Counted from the stretch's first letter, positions 21,901 to 34,600 are shown. The stretch: DNA of 64,000 nucleotides from Terebella lapidaria (GCA_949152475.1 OX424567.1:21353402-21417401); one strand, 5' to 3'. Numbers and translations: made by a program. The notes: generated by a model from the sequence alone, not told the origin.

Positions 21901-24900
21901 TTCTTTGTTACACCACCTGATCAGCATCCATGAAAGATAAGTTATAGGTCTGTATTTTGTAGGAAACCCAATGAGAGGCTATGCTCTATTGCAAGATATG
22001 TAGATTCTGTACGTACCAGCAGCCTGGCAAATGTATCCACGGGTGTTGCTCCCACTATTACACAGGTCGTCATTCCAACGACCATTCTGGGTGATGTACG
22101 CGCAGCGGCTGCTCAAGCTGTTGGGCTCATTGGCCGCCCAGTTAGTGTAGGCCAACTGCTCACCTGATGATAAAGGTATATGTTGTTAAAGTCGCTGCGA
22201 CAGCGTATAAGATGCTGGTTTATCTTGATGATATTGTTCTTTCTACTCAACGTACCTCCAGTCCATTTCCAGAGGTAGCTTGCAAGGCCGATGTGGTAGA
22301 AGTTTGAGCCGGTGAGAGAGCCGAATACATCGAGCCAGGTGGTCTGATCTGGGATGTAAGCCAAGTCCCCGCCGTATGTCTGCATACAGTCCCATCGTGC
22401 CTCGAACCAGGTCCTCGGGATCTCCACACGGTAGTAGTTGGAACCTGCGAAATATATTGTACAGGGTGTTTCAAAAGTAACATACCACCTTGTTATGAAA
22501 ATATATCATGACAATAATTCAATATATACAGCCAATGTTTTGCCATTTATTGCCGCATTGTACACCTCTATACTAAAGAAATTTTTTTTTTTGGAAAAAG
22601 TTTTGGAATTGCATTATATGATGTCATAATATGACGTCATAACAACATAAATCATGGTACCTGTATAAATGTTGAGGTCAAATATTTGAGCATTGAAGTT
22701 TGAATTTCATGGTCACACAAAATGACATTATCTTTAGAAGAGCGAATATTTCTAGTTAAGGCAGTGAACGGTCATAATGGAAAGTATTCCAAAGAAGTTC
22801 GGAATCTCTTCAAAGAAAAATTCGGAGAGGAACGCATCCCTGATCGACATTGTGTTGTTGCCTTAATGAAGAAATTTGAGCGAACTGGGAGCGTGCAAGA
22901 TCAACCTCGTAGCGGTCGTCCTACAGTTATCACTGACCAAGTACTTCAAGAGGTTACAAATAAATTACATAGAAGTCCACAGAAATCTTTGAGACGTCTT
23001 TCACAGGAAAATGGTATGTCGTTCACATCAACCTACAGAGCGGTTGAGAAACAGAAGTTCTTCCCTTACAAGGTTAGTGTTGTCCATGAACTCAAGGCCC
23101 AAGACAACGAAAAGCGAGTAAACTTCTGCCGATGGTTTGATCAATTCATTGACACGAATGGAGGAGATATTTTGAACGACACATTCTTCACTGATGAGGC
23201 ATGGTTTCATCTATCAGGTTATACAAACACTCAGAATTCGAGAACGTGGGCAACTGAAAATCCCCATAAAATCTTCGAGAAGCCGTTGCATGACCAAAAG
23301 ATCGGTGTTTGGTGTGCCATCTCGAGGAGCCGTATCATCGGGCCAATATTCTTCGAAAGCACCATTAACTCTCAACGATACATTGAGGACATTTTTGTCC
23401 CATTCTGTGACCAAATTACTGCATCCGAGAAGCAAAGGTCGTGGTTCCAACAGGATGGTGCGACTGCTCATACAGCACGAACCACAATGACAGCCATCAG
23501 AAGAGTATTCGGTGAACGCATAATTTCACGCGATTTATGGCCACCGCGCTCACCAGACCTCACGCCACCAGATTTTTACCTCTGGGGAAAATTGAAGGGA
23601 CTGGTTTATGCCGATAATCCTCGTACAATCCACGACCTCAAAGATAACATCAGACGAATCATTGACGATGTCACAGATGAAGAACTGCAACGAGTCTTCA
23701 ACAGCCTGCATCGCAGAGTCAGACTCTGCCTCCAAGTGGATGGCTTGCATTTCCAGCATTTGTTGTAATTACTAGTAGTTAAGATAATATAATATACCAA
23801 TGTTATGGAATACATGTATTTCCAATATCGGTGTTTTGTCACATTCTCTGCTATGAATAAATGTTGTCACATCAATGTAGCTTGTATGCTACTTCGTAAT
23901 ATATGGCAAATACTTGTGGTATGTTACTTTTGAAACACCCTGTATATGCAATGGAGTCTGAACGGCGTTCATGTTGGCAGGTTGTCCGAAGTCCATGTAA
24001 GTTTCCAGACTTTTAACAAGTGGTTCTTCTAATTTATAGAGTAACACATTTATGTTGAATGCTCAGGGTTGTATTTTGACCTGCATGGTTACCACATGTA
24101 GTACAGCGGCATGTGCACTTACCTGTCTGGCACACATAGTACAGCGGCCTGTAGCACTCTTGGTCGTTCAACTTCTTGCTGTTGAAGATGTCGATGGATC
24201 CACAGCTCTGGTAGCCATCATAGTTGTTCGGCTGGTTATATGCCCACAAGTCAAACCCACCTAGAAAAAGAATATACGACATCCTTACCAGATAATACAT
24301 CACATGATACAAACAACATATCTTGCACATATATGAGGACATTTCCAGTTCGTAGGCGAGTCTACTCGTTGGAATAGGTATATACGTACTGCCTCCAATT
24401 TCGATGACATTGTTGAAACCAAAGCCGCCGCATTTCTCGCTGGAATCCCCATCACAAGGCTCATTGCAGCCATTGCTGTGAATTGGTCTTGTGAAAGGGG
24501 TGTCAGACAACGGCTTGTAGGCGCACATACAGTTGTCTCCCGCCTGTATTAGGGTAAATGAATATGTAGTTATCAACCAAATACGTTATATCGGAATAAT
24601 CGTAGGCTAAGCGTCAGTCCTAAGCTCTTTATTTTGTGTGATTCTCCAGGTAATATGAGTGTTACGGTATACTCAGTTCTATGGTAAGTACTGGGAAGAT
24701 ACATATACATGTCTATGCATACTCACGTTGAGTCCCGCGAACTCGTAGCCATTGTTCCGGCAGTACTGGACACATTTGGCTCGGGTTGTGGACGTGGAGG
24801 CGAAGGAGCTGCTCGTGTCGACGTCAATAAAGTCCGAGGACGAGGAAATGTAGCGGAAACAACCCTGATCCGCAATGACCGACTCGTCTGAAACAGAAAG

Positions 24901-26799
24901 ATGCACATTATAAGCTGGACTACTTGTGATGTGGGCATGCATGATTGGTAGCGTTCTTGAATAAGTTGCATGGTCAATGTTTGTCACCCTTCCCTGAACT
25001 GCCAATAAATGATTAAAACGTACAGCTAGTGTTGACTGAATTACACCAATCAATCTTTCAGTAATGGGTATATCGGCTCCACAATGGTGTAAGTACAGGA
25101 TTGAACAGAGAGGTTGTGGCTCAATCTTGAATTAATGATATGAATCAATCCCATATACTGACTGTGGGTGTAGCGCCAGATCGGCCGAGTGAGGTCTTCC
25201 AACTGGACGTCGATCCAGACGCCATTCAAGACGTTATTGCTGGAAAGGACGTTGGCGTAGAAATCGTTATCGTTGGCGCTCTTGATCTGGACGAGCGTGG
25301 CGCCGTCACTTTGGCAGGCGCTCTCCGCGGCGTCACGGGTCTGGGCGCTTGTCACCAGCTTGTAACAGGTCTCGGAGTTGCGTTCGGTATAACCAGTCGG
25401 GCAGGTGATACCTGAGGGGGAGAATAGGGTCATCATTATAACGGGTTGTATGCATATTAGCTTGAATATTACACCTGACAGAACTAATGTATGAGGTAAT
25501 GCAATGGGTGTGTTATACATGTAGTGTCATATTGTCTAGGATATATTCATGGAAGCGTGGAAACCATTGGATGCAGGGTTCTCATGAAGTAAAAAATTAT
25601 GTTTTTTTTTCTCAAAAAAGAAGTTGAGAAAACAGGCATCGTCTCCATGTCATTGTAATCTATAAATCACAAAATTGAACAGAAAGTGTATATGATGGAC
25701 CAAGTATTGTGTAATATTTCAAGCATTTCCCCAGACAAAGAGTTGATTGATCCGTCAAGTAAGAGAATAGCCATCCTGAATGGTGACTGTACCACCTATC
25801 GATCTCATATAGATGCCGGTAGCACCTTCAATAGATATGCATTGTTGTCAATCATCAGAAATTTATGACATTGCTGGCACAAGCCAAATTTATCTACTCA
25901 TTAATGCCCACTTTTCACCATGCAGAACAAGTAAAAGCAGGTGAAATACTGGCAATGTCATTGTCATCAAATAGAATGGAACGTTACCTGGACGAGATAT
26001 TGAGCATAGGAACTACTACTACCTGATATATTTATGTAATATATGGTTTATGCAATATTTTGTATTCATGAAGGAATTGAAACTTAATGGGTTTCAATTT
26101 TCCAAATATGGTATGCAGCTCATTAAAACTACTCGACCGTTGAGAAAAGGCTCTTAAATCCGTCTTTACATATTTTATATATGTACTTAAGTACAAGCGG
26201 CTTAGCATACTAGGGATAACCTGGGCCAGCATTCAGATCGGCGGGGCCTCTTATAGGTCTATATAACCAGTACATATTTGTATTGTCCAACACAACAAGT
26301 ATCGCTGCTTTTTATACGGCTATCAATATCTGATTAATACAATGTTTCGTTTGTTGAATTGTATACCTTCAAAAATAAGTATACGAGCCATCCGTCCTGA
26401 ATTCGCCGCATTCCCAAATTCGCCAACGTGGATTTCAGGACTTCTAATGTAAATGAAACTAACAAGTTCGATCGTCAATCGAAACTCTGATATCCAATCT
26501 CTGTTCCAGTAAGTTATTTTCCACAAAACGAGCTTCTAAGTTCTGATAATATCGAGTTGGCGAATTCTGGGATGCGGCGAATTTAGGACGGATGGCTCGT
26601 ATCTGAAATTCGTACATGGAATAAATAGAATGGTGGACTATTTGAGAAAATGATACAAACTACTGTTATGTTCATACTGTTCGATGCTTAAAATGAACGT
26701 ACACAGTTTAACTTCAATGAACGTTTCTGATAATTTTAACTTACCTAGGACCGAAGTCACGGACGCCAAACAAAGTACGATTACAGCCAATGTCTCCAT
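18983..26799 (-). CDS. C-type lectin / WSC single-pass membrane receptor, 12 exons, 618 aa
   Basis: Putative type I cell-surface sugar receptor. Exons (minus strand): 26799-26745, 25411-25163, 24887-24727, 24543-24390, 24260-24123, 22444-22256, 22163-22017, 21379-21176, 20952-20704, 20499-20415, 20301-20177, 19083-18983; they sum to 619 codons. Order: signal peptide (METLAVIVLCLASVTSVLG), first half of CTLD1 (residues 20-101; Cys 22, 34, 51), WSC domain (103-206; eight Cys from 111 to 193), second half of CTLD1 (208-252; QPN, LND, Cys 226, 242, 250), CTLD2 (254-364; EPN at 328-330 and WND at 345-347, the mannose-type calcium-site motifs; Cys 272, 336, 350, 361), Thr/Pro mucin-like stalk (365-510), TM helix (about 512-537), basic stop-transfer KRKNNRK, tail ending VTVDERY. 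Nearly all introns are phase 1. An in-frame stop at 20160-20162 gives an alternative tail end (SMYRL) if the last donor is not used. No named orthologue recognised. A mariner-like element lies in the intron before 22444. Confidence 0.85.
21176..21379 (-). repeat. Thr-codon-rich low-complexity exon (mucin-like stalk)
   Basis: On the minus strand this is almost pure ACN codons with a few Pro codons, giving poly-Thr/Pro. It is bounded by a CTAACAG acceptor and an ACTG|GTACGT donor, both phase 1, so it can vary in length or be skipped without breaking the frame. O-glycosylation is expected for such a stretch. Confidence 0.8.
22462..23942 (+). mobile_element. Mariner-like (IS630/Tc1/mariner) DNA transposon, apparently intact
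   Basis: A 1,481-bp element with perfect 27-bp terminal inverted repeats (22462-22488 and 23916-23942; outer end CAGGGTGTTTCAAAAGTAAC), flanked by TA on both sides (22460-22461 and 23943-23944), the usual duplication for this superfamily. One uninterrupted transposase ORF. It is inserted in an intron of the lectin/WSC receptor, opposite to its transcription, 17 bp from the 3' splice site of exon 22444-22256. Perfect repeats and an open frame indicate recent insertion. Confidence 0.95.
22722..23768 (+). CDS. Mariner-like transposase, 348 aa, D-D38-D
   Basis: Cut-and-paste DDE transposase. N-terminal helix-turn-helix regions (LSLEERIFLVKAV about residues 3-15; DUF4817-like FERTGSVQDQPRSGRPTV at 52-69 with the GRP linker) precede the catalytic domain. 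Catalytic residues seen: Asp158 in FTDEAWFHLSGY, Asp245 in WFQQDGATAHTA, Asp284 in WPPRSPDLTPPDFYLWG. There are 38 residues between the last two, so the third acidic residue is Asp rather than Glu and the spacing is longer than classical mariner DD34D. The ORF starts at the first ATG and ends TAA with no breaks, about 350 residues as usual for the superfamily. I do not assign a subfamily name. Confidence 0.95.
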   Translation: MTLSLEERIFLVKAVNGHNGKYSKEVRNLFKEKFGEERIPDRHCVVALMKKFERTGSVQDQPRSGRPTVITDQVLQEVTNKLHRSPQKSLRRLSQENGMSFTSTYRAVEKQKFFPYKVSVVHELKAQDNEKRVNFCRWFDQFIDTNGGDILNDTFFTDEAWFHLSGYTNTQNSRTWATENPHKIFEKPLHDQKIGVWCAISRSRIIGPIFFESTINSQRYIEDIFVPFCDQITASEKQRSWFQQDGATAHTARTTMTAIRRVFGERIISRDLWPPRSPDLTPPDFYLWGKLKGLVYADNPRTIHDLKDNIRRIIDDVTDEELQRVFNSLHRRVRLCLQVDGLHFQHLL

Positions 26800-26829
26800 C
26801 TTGGATATATCTTCGAGTATTTATATTAG

Positions 26830-29800
26830 AACACTGATGTCATAGGCGGGTTGCGCGACTGTATTTTCATAAACGGTGATGTACAATATATAAAAAAACT
26901 ATCCAATTTGTTCCACAAAAATCACCACCACCGCCAGTTGTTCCACATTTATGTTGCTACACCCGATGTACTGCCAGTATATATATTATGTTGTCTAAAT
27001 TCGCTCGCGAGTCACAACTAAAATGGCAGACATATACAGTACCGCGCCTGGACATGCTGTTTGTCACCGCCGTGTCCATGGAGACACGTAAACAAGGCAC
27101 GGTCGGTTGCTCACCGCGTAGACCGTGTCTGGTACCCCCAAGGGAACGAGGCGGGGGTGGGAGGTTGTAGGGTAATCGATAAGCCGAAGAGCCCGCCAAT
27201 GGAGTAATCGCTCGTGTGTGTCCTAGCTTGGGCTGACTCAGCCATGGGGAGTCAAAATGACGCGGTATTGTCACATTGTAAAATTGTCGCGCGAGGAACG
27301 AGGGTGTTTGTTTTTCTCTGAAAACAATATTAACCTCGATTGTTTGGGATATAAACCGCTTTTATATCCAAAGTACGGGCCCAAATACAAGCTCGAATGA
27401 CCGATTGTCACAAAGGACGAGGAGATTATATCGATTTTGTATTCATTTCCTGGCGTTTGATGAAATATCGTCAATATAACTAGCATAATTATAATAATGT
27501 ACGATTGTATTTTATTGCTTTTTTGTACTATCTGTACGCCTACATATTATGCATCACTAAAGAGGTGGCATAACGTTGGCATATCTGCGAACATTGCACC
27601 ACTCTCATTATATTTCAAATTGAAACATGTTTTGTCTAATCAAAGTATTATATTTCCATACAAATGTGCTTTCCTGTCGAATATGATATTTGAAAAGTAT
27701 GATGCGCACAAATTTTTCGGCATCTCATTTAGATGGAGTTGCACGAATTGCACGATTTATCTATTTCATGTGACCTAATTAATGTTACTGACTGTCCAAT
27801 TTTGAGGGAATCCACCACTCTATCCATCATTGACCCAAAATGATAACTTTGCAAATAGGCCTACATGTTACAACTGAACAAAATATATGTACGCTACAAC
27901 GAAGCTTAGCTTCGTGTTAGGACTTAATCCAGTTCACATGTAAAAATAACTTTAGGTGACCCTGCACTTGACCTTAAATATTATATCTAGATCTACCAAA
28001 AAAAAAGTTGTCAAAAACTCGAGTTTACCGGTATATTTGTTTTAGATTGTGAAAATTGGAATTGGACTTTGAGGTGGAGCATGGCGAATCATCTGGTGGC
28101 CTTGAACTTGACTTGAGACGAAATTAAGTTGTATCTCTTAATGCCTAAGTCACTTTTGCACCGATGTCTACGCCGATGAGAATACGATGCGCGAAAAAAG
28201 CTGAAATTTGTCCATTTCGGCCGGTCACTCACCGAGCGCCTGAGGATCATCCGTGACCACCCCACATCGGCCGGCGACATGTGCAGTTGTGACCCAGGCA
28301 TAAGTCATGGACGACTGTGAAGCTCGCTTCCGTAGTATGAGGTAATAGGATATCAGATATTTTCTAGTTTATAATGAAGTTGAACAAATGTCTTTGCCCA
28401 CCAAAAATGTTTAGTTCGATTTCTCGGGACATGTTCTACTTTTTTAATGTGGAGTTTAAGGTTTAGTTGCCAGGCCCAAGCGTATATCGACTGATAGGGC
28501 AAAGCTCTATCATGAGGTCTCTGCCCTATACTTTTTCATGTATAATAACTATACAAAGATAGGAACATATTTATACTATACTTTATCAATAACACATAGA
28601 TAAACATATAGCCAGTTTTGGCTTTTTTTGGTGTTAGCTTCACCTCCAATGATCTTGCTTGTTATGTCTTTTGAGTCCACCTCAAAATGCATTTTGATTT
28701 TGTCTTAGAAGAGTAATGCTTGAAGATCAAGCTTCATATAGTAATGGTTGACCTCGGATGCTAATCAGTCCGTTACACGTTTAAGGTTACCAGGTATCTA
28801 TATTCAAAACTGGGAAATTTGGAAGCGAAAGGAGATTTGGATAATCGAATTCGAAATCAGGTTGAATGACCGCGCAACACATTTCGAAGTCTTCATGCGG
28901 GAATTCAAAATTGCATTAGTAATTCAATGAATAGAAACTTCGGAAACGCCAATTACAGAACAGAATATTATAATAATGCAAACGTTATTGGGGTCTGAGA
29001 CATTAGTCATCATAACATAATAAACAAAAATAAACACTACGTTTTGATATATATGGCAATTAGGATATTCATGGAAACACCGATTTTCTTGATATTTAAA
29101 CTAATGTGACTGACTTGCTACATTTTATACAAACTTGGCAGAATGATGTCATTATGTATACTACCTTCGCAGCATGAAAAACTAAAGTCTCTATTTTGTG
29201 TCGTGTATGTGAACGCCCCAGCCCCCATAATTAGGCCGGTCTGATGTGTCCCTGGTAGCCGCCCACCCATTCAGCACACCCGGCCGGTCTACACCGGTCC
29301 TCGGTAATGATGGGAGCATAATATGTGCCTCTTTTACTCGTGGACATGGTGTGGTCATTGTGCCGTGGGACGCTTCCGTAGTTTTGTGTTTTGTGGGTGT
29401 CCGATTTGGTTGTTGTCTCAATGTTGTGGCGGAGAAGGACCCCGTGATTTGGGACGTAATGAGGCATATCCGTGGCTCGGACACAAAACCCACTACACAA
29501 CTCAGGGTAATTAGACTAATTTGCATAATTGGTATTTAGTGTGCACTTCAAATGTGAATAGTACAACTATTTAACGATGATTTTATTCCTTACACCATAC
29601 TGCATATTTTACCCCAAGATTTTCGTCTTTTGTGACCGTATTCCGGCGTTTCTCCACATTTGAAACCCAATTTTGGGGTATTAAATCTGTCTTCTCAGCC
29701 CATATTTCACCGTGGTCTAACATCTGTTAGGGGAAACACAAATACAGTAATTAAATTTCCTGGGCTGACGCTTTCCGGGTCAAGTACTCAACCATAACAG

Positions 29801-30035
29801 GTCATTAACTTTCAATTTAATTTTTTGAATACAAGGGACATTTCACCGAAAGTAAAGCGACCGTGCGGAAGTTTGTTGCATCTGGAGGCATGGGTCGGAG
29901 CAGAGGCTGCAATATGGAGGGAAGAAGCTCGTGAATGCTACAAATGCGAGATTGAGCACTGCTAGCTAGAAAGGATAGAAACTGAAAGCTTGAGACCAGG
30001 TGGATGACGGAGAAAATATGAAATGGAGCATACAC
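26830..30035. other. Gene-free DNA between the receptor gene and the minisatellite
   Basis: No coding exon, RNA gene or transposon recognised. Bases 26880-26892 (TATATA-type sequence about 90 bp upstream of the receptor ATG) could belong to that gene's promoter. The stretch 29215-29480 is more GC-rich than its surroundings but has no protein similarity that I can see. Confidence 0.4.
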
Positions 30036-30039
30036 GGGT

Positions 30040-30485
30040 GGGAGTGGAGACTGGAAGCTGGAGACTAGAGGCTGTAACTGGAGACTAGAGTCTGGAAGTT
30101 GAAGACTATAGGCTGGAGCTGGAGAATATAGGCTGGAAACTTGAGATTAGATGCTAGAGACTAGAGGCTGGAGCTTGAGACTAGAAGCTAGAAGCTGGAG
30201 ACTAGGGGCTGAAAGCTGTAGACTAGAGGCTGGAAGCTGGAGAGTGGAAGCTGAAGCTGGAGACTTGTGGCTGGACGCTTGAGACTAGATGTTGAAGCTG
30301 GAGACTAGAGGGTGGAAGCTGGAGACTAGAGGGTGGAAGCTGGAGGGTGAAGGTTGAACCTGAGACTAAGGGTTGAAGCTGCAGACTAGAGACTGGAAGA
30401 TGACTAGTGGCTGAGAGCTGAAGACTAAGGCCTCGAAGCTGTACTAGAGACAGGAAGCTGGAGAGTGGAGGCATGAAGCTGGACG
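30040..30485. repeat. Purine-rich minisatellite
   Basis: Degenerate tandem repeats of a unit close to GCTGGAGACTAGAGGCTGGA, alternating with GAAGCTGGAGACTAGAG. About 20 units, no reading frame. The strong strand asymmetry (almost no C on the + strand apart from the GCTG) is notable. Confidence 0.85.
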
Positions 30486-30489
30486 CTAC

Positions 30490-33400
30490 AGCGAATTACT
30501 AACCCTGGACATTAATCCATGGTTCATTCCCTGACCTCTGATTAACTCATTTCCAAACATAAACCCACCGGTTCTGGGCTTCCGTCTGGCTACTTGGAAG
30601 GTCTTCACTTTAATGCATGCATGGTTGTCATAATAATTTCGCATATGATGGCACAGTCCATAGCTTCCGAGGACATAAATATCATGGGTAAGTGACAATG
30701 CACGGTCCGGCTGTGTGTCGCTGTGTCCAAGTGTTTGTATCTGGTGGGCTGGGTGGAGGTTGGAGGGTGGAGGGGTGAGCTCTTGAGAAGATGAGACCAC
30801 CCAGGGCTGGAGGTCACTAACGTCTGACCCCAGGCCTCACAAATCACGAGCCACTGTCAGTGACCCCCACCGCCCAAGGAGCAAGGCCCCTCGGCTAGAC
30901 ACGTCACCCGGGAAGGGTTTCTCCCTCTTGGCCGGGGCTGGGTGGGCAGGCGCCTAGCGAGACAACTTCATCTCTATTGGTGACATCCATTATGAAATTG
31001 AAATTATTATTACCTACCTAGTTTGATTTGGCAGTGATTTATTTGTAAAGAGGACGGCTTAAGTAATACCACTGAAGTGTGTACACACATTAAATCGTTA
31101 TAGGCATTGTCTGTTTTATGGCGTTCGTAGATATAAATTTGCGGTTTGACAACAGTCCATGTATCGTAAATGACTGCAGCAACTCAGTAGGATACACCTC
31201 AACGTCGTTTGGTGTATCCACTCTATATGATCGTCTATAAATCGTTCGAGGCGTCAAACGACACGAGAATCCGTACTACAATATAATACTAATACGCTGG
31301 TCAAAAAAGACCAAAATTGAGGGAACATTAGAAGTCATCGGCATAGTGAGCTAAGGACTCGTTTGATTTTCACATCATATGAGAAATACATAAATATAGC
31401 ACTGATTTGACTCAAATCCTAGAGTATAGGTTTATACATCATAGTGGCTCCATTGAAGAAACGGGTAGGGTATAAACAATAAGGAGTCGTTATATAACAA
31501 TGATCGGTCGGTGATGAGTGCCCGGGTATGGACAAACAGCTGGCTTTGTGTTGTGTTGACACTTGACAAAATTGTCCCCAGGAGTCCGGACCTCTTTCCT
31601 GAAAGAAGTAAAATGTCTCGACCTAGCTCGTTCCGTCACGTCCGTCAAACATCATTGACGGCCCCGCCGTCAGCTCTCGGCCACCGAGACAAATTATTTT
31701 GGGGCCGCTTCCGGCACAGAGGGCATTATGGGTTAATTACGAAGTAAGAACGGAGTCGCTCAAGCTAGCGCGGCCGTAATTAACTCGGCCGATTACCGGC
31801 CGACTTTCCGAGAGATTAATACGCCCCATGTCGACGCCCGCGAACCATACTTTCTTCGTAACGATGCACGGGGGAATCTACAGTAATCTAGCCCTTGTTT
31901 TATTAAACAGACAATCACTAGGCCGTTAGAACCCTGTAATGTTGATGCGCACTATTTGTGTAAGGATCGATGAGTGGACACTACTTTTCTCGCCTGATTA
32001 CCGCCTGATGAGCGGAGAGTTAGAAAACGCTCGGCAACAATCAGCCATGTCGTTTGTCACAACTAGGAGTCTATAATAGTGCTTGTGTTTTGTATTGTTA
32101 TGCGTTAAATCCGCTGAAGTATTGGTGCTAGCCAACTTTGCTGTAAAATACTCGCATTTGCGGTTTTCAAAGTTTGTTCCCATGTAATAAAGGCACATCC
32201 TAATATACATGTATATTTAAACTGTGATGTTATCAAATATATAATTCACCGGACACAATATCATTGGTTTTAATTTGGTACCCGTAAAATTCAAAGGTAA
32301 TGGAATGCAAGATCTGTGGAACCTGTTCGTTGCTTTTTTCCCGGAACACCTAATTAATCGGTGTGCCTAATATTAAAGAAAAAAAAAACATATCTCTCGG
32401 CTCTCCAATCTAGATCAAACCGCTGCAGTACCTAACTGTTCCTGTACCATAATTAGGCACTACCTCCAATCTTCAAAATTATCAATATCACACGTTTGTG
32501 TTCAGCAGTTTCCTTGAGTGTCTGTTTTCCCCATCGCTCTCACCAGGCGAAATATATCCCAAATGCAGCGAAATACTGGATTCATGGGGAATTAATGGAG
32601 AGCTACATCCCGCCGAGGCCACGGTAATTTGCGAATCATTTCAATTACTGGATCTCTAGATGGAATAGACTAAGATTATGATAGGCTGCCACAGGGTGGA
32701 CCTGCCAAGTTCCCGGATAGTCCTGCCGAAGTCTAATTCACGCCCCCGTGGAGCGCCTATTTTCCCTGACACCATCCCTGATAGTGGGAGGGATCTCTTC
32801 CGGAGCTCATCATCGCGACGCGATTCCCGACAGAAAAACCGGGAAATAATAAACCTAGCGGCTAAAAGAAATTGCTATCATACCCGCAATAGCTGTTAAA
32901 ATATTCATCCCCACTGTCAAATCGCCGACGAAAATGCACGGTTATCGAAAACAAAGCTGTCCACTGGTTTGCGAAAATCGCGGCTAGGGGCCCATTAGTT
33001 GCATGGTCGGACTGTCTGTACTTCTTCATGGTTGTCTGCGAGGGAGCGAAGCTGTGTCCATGCGACGCTCCCGGACCCTCCCCTGCAGAATCCCCCCTCC
33101 CCCAGCCCAGCTCAGCCCAGCCCAGCCCCCGGGGGAAGTGATCTACCGTCCCGACCACCGAGATTGTCAGGTCCCAGGCTGTCATCAAAACAATGTGTTT
33201 GATCTCCTGTTGCCGGGATTGTATCTCTCCCTGATTGTCCTGTCAATTAAAAGGCCCTTTGTTGCCAGGGAAAACACCGAAGCTCCCGTTTCCAAAACCT
33301 GACTGCAACTGGTGAAATATTGATAAATGGACGATCCCTGCTGGGCGACAGAAACCACTGGGGGCTCAATTTAGCGGCGTTTTATTTCACGGATTTTCAT

Positions 33401-34560
33401 CATTTTCTGTAACTGTTTCGGCGCTTTGTCATCAAGAGTGCCTCATCACAAGGCCCTGGTGATAGCCTCAGACTCGCGGACTCCCCACACACACCACCGT
33501 CTTTCCCTGTCAGAACTGCAGGTTGGCAAGTAATTGTTCCCGCACTTATTCATCATATTTGTCGCACAGTTCATTACAGTCCATCAAAATCCCATTATAT
33601 CCGTATAGTTTAGATCTCAAAGTACAAAAGCAAGGTATATTTTCGTGTCATTCTTCATGACTTCATTTTTGGGAAAGGTCTTGGCAAATAATTATGTCGT
33701 CAATGAAATAACCATGTAAAATTGCTCATGAGTCTGTGAGAAATTTGATTCGAAGCTGAATAGTCGAGGTAAAACATAATACAAAATAAATTGCAACGTA
33801 CAAAATAACTGAGCATGCACTCAAAGTTCGATAATTCAAAACTGAACACATACGGACACAGATAATGTTTTGTTTGTTTTCAAGAGAAGAAATGACCTAA
33901 ATACTAATCATGGTCTTCAATTAATTCTCCATGTGTAGAGTTAGGGATACAACGAACAATTTACCTTGTAAATAACATTTTCACATGTGATATCTGGACG
34001 CATGAAGAATTCTGGGTAAATTTCTCATACCAAAATATGTAAAATATCACTTGGTTGGTATTTACGCCGACGATTTTCTGAGACTAGGTCCTATTTATTC
34101 CATGTTTGTGGATTCATCTTCTCATATGACCGAATGTCAGAAATCGCGTTGAATGTGCCCGCCCCTCTTGTGAAACCATAAACCTGCCAGACCTTGCATC
34201 TCATGAATAGTTAACTAACACTGTAGGTAATTACACCTTGGATGGTCTTGCCAACGAAATTTAAATGTGAATTACACCATACGAGTCGAAGGTGCACCAT
34301 GGTTATAAATTAATTATGCGATGATCAATTAAAAGTGTGGATTTAGTCTATGGATTCCTCCTTTGCTTACAAATGTCAATCTGCGAAATATTTTCCCACA
34401 TTTTAAAACGTAGGTCTACTCTTCGACCGATCGAGCCATCGCTGTTGGAATGGCGGTGTTAAAAACAACGTAATTGCCAGAAAAAGATTGCATGCGAATC
34501 GGAAATAGATGAAGATTCCTCGTATATGGGACCCCCTACAGATTTGCGAAATACTGAGAT
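30490..34560. other. Gene-free upstream flank of gbx; candidate regulatory DNA
   Basis: No exons found. Several compact blocks mix GC-rich and AATTA/TAAT homeodomain-type motifs (about 31600-31830, 32330-32680 and 32780-33300), as developmental enhancers often do. This is inference from composition and position only. A short CAGCC-type tandem lies at 33099-33130. Confidence 0.3.
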
Positions 34561-34565
34561 CTGAC

Positions 34566-34600
34566 GTAGCCCCGCCCCTTCGCCCGCTCGGCCAATCAGC
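34566..34600 (+). promoter_or_regulatory. Probable gbx promoter elements (GC box, CCAAT box)
   Basis: CCCCGCCCC (about 34571-34579) and GGCCAATCAG (about 34590-34599) lie some 370-390 bp before the gbx start codon in a locally GC-rich stretch. No TATA box is evident, so the transcription start is not fixed. Confidence 0.5.

Noticed and set aside
23945..24000. Possible exon reading like a lectin-domain piece (DFGQPANMN) next to the mariner-like element
   Set aside because: No acceptor/donor pair fits, and direct splicing from 24123 to 22444 already keeps phase and completes both domains.
26818..26825. TATAAATA box for the lectin receptor
   Set aside because: It lies only about 19 bp before the start codon, too close to place a transcription start upstream of the ATG.
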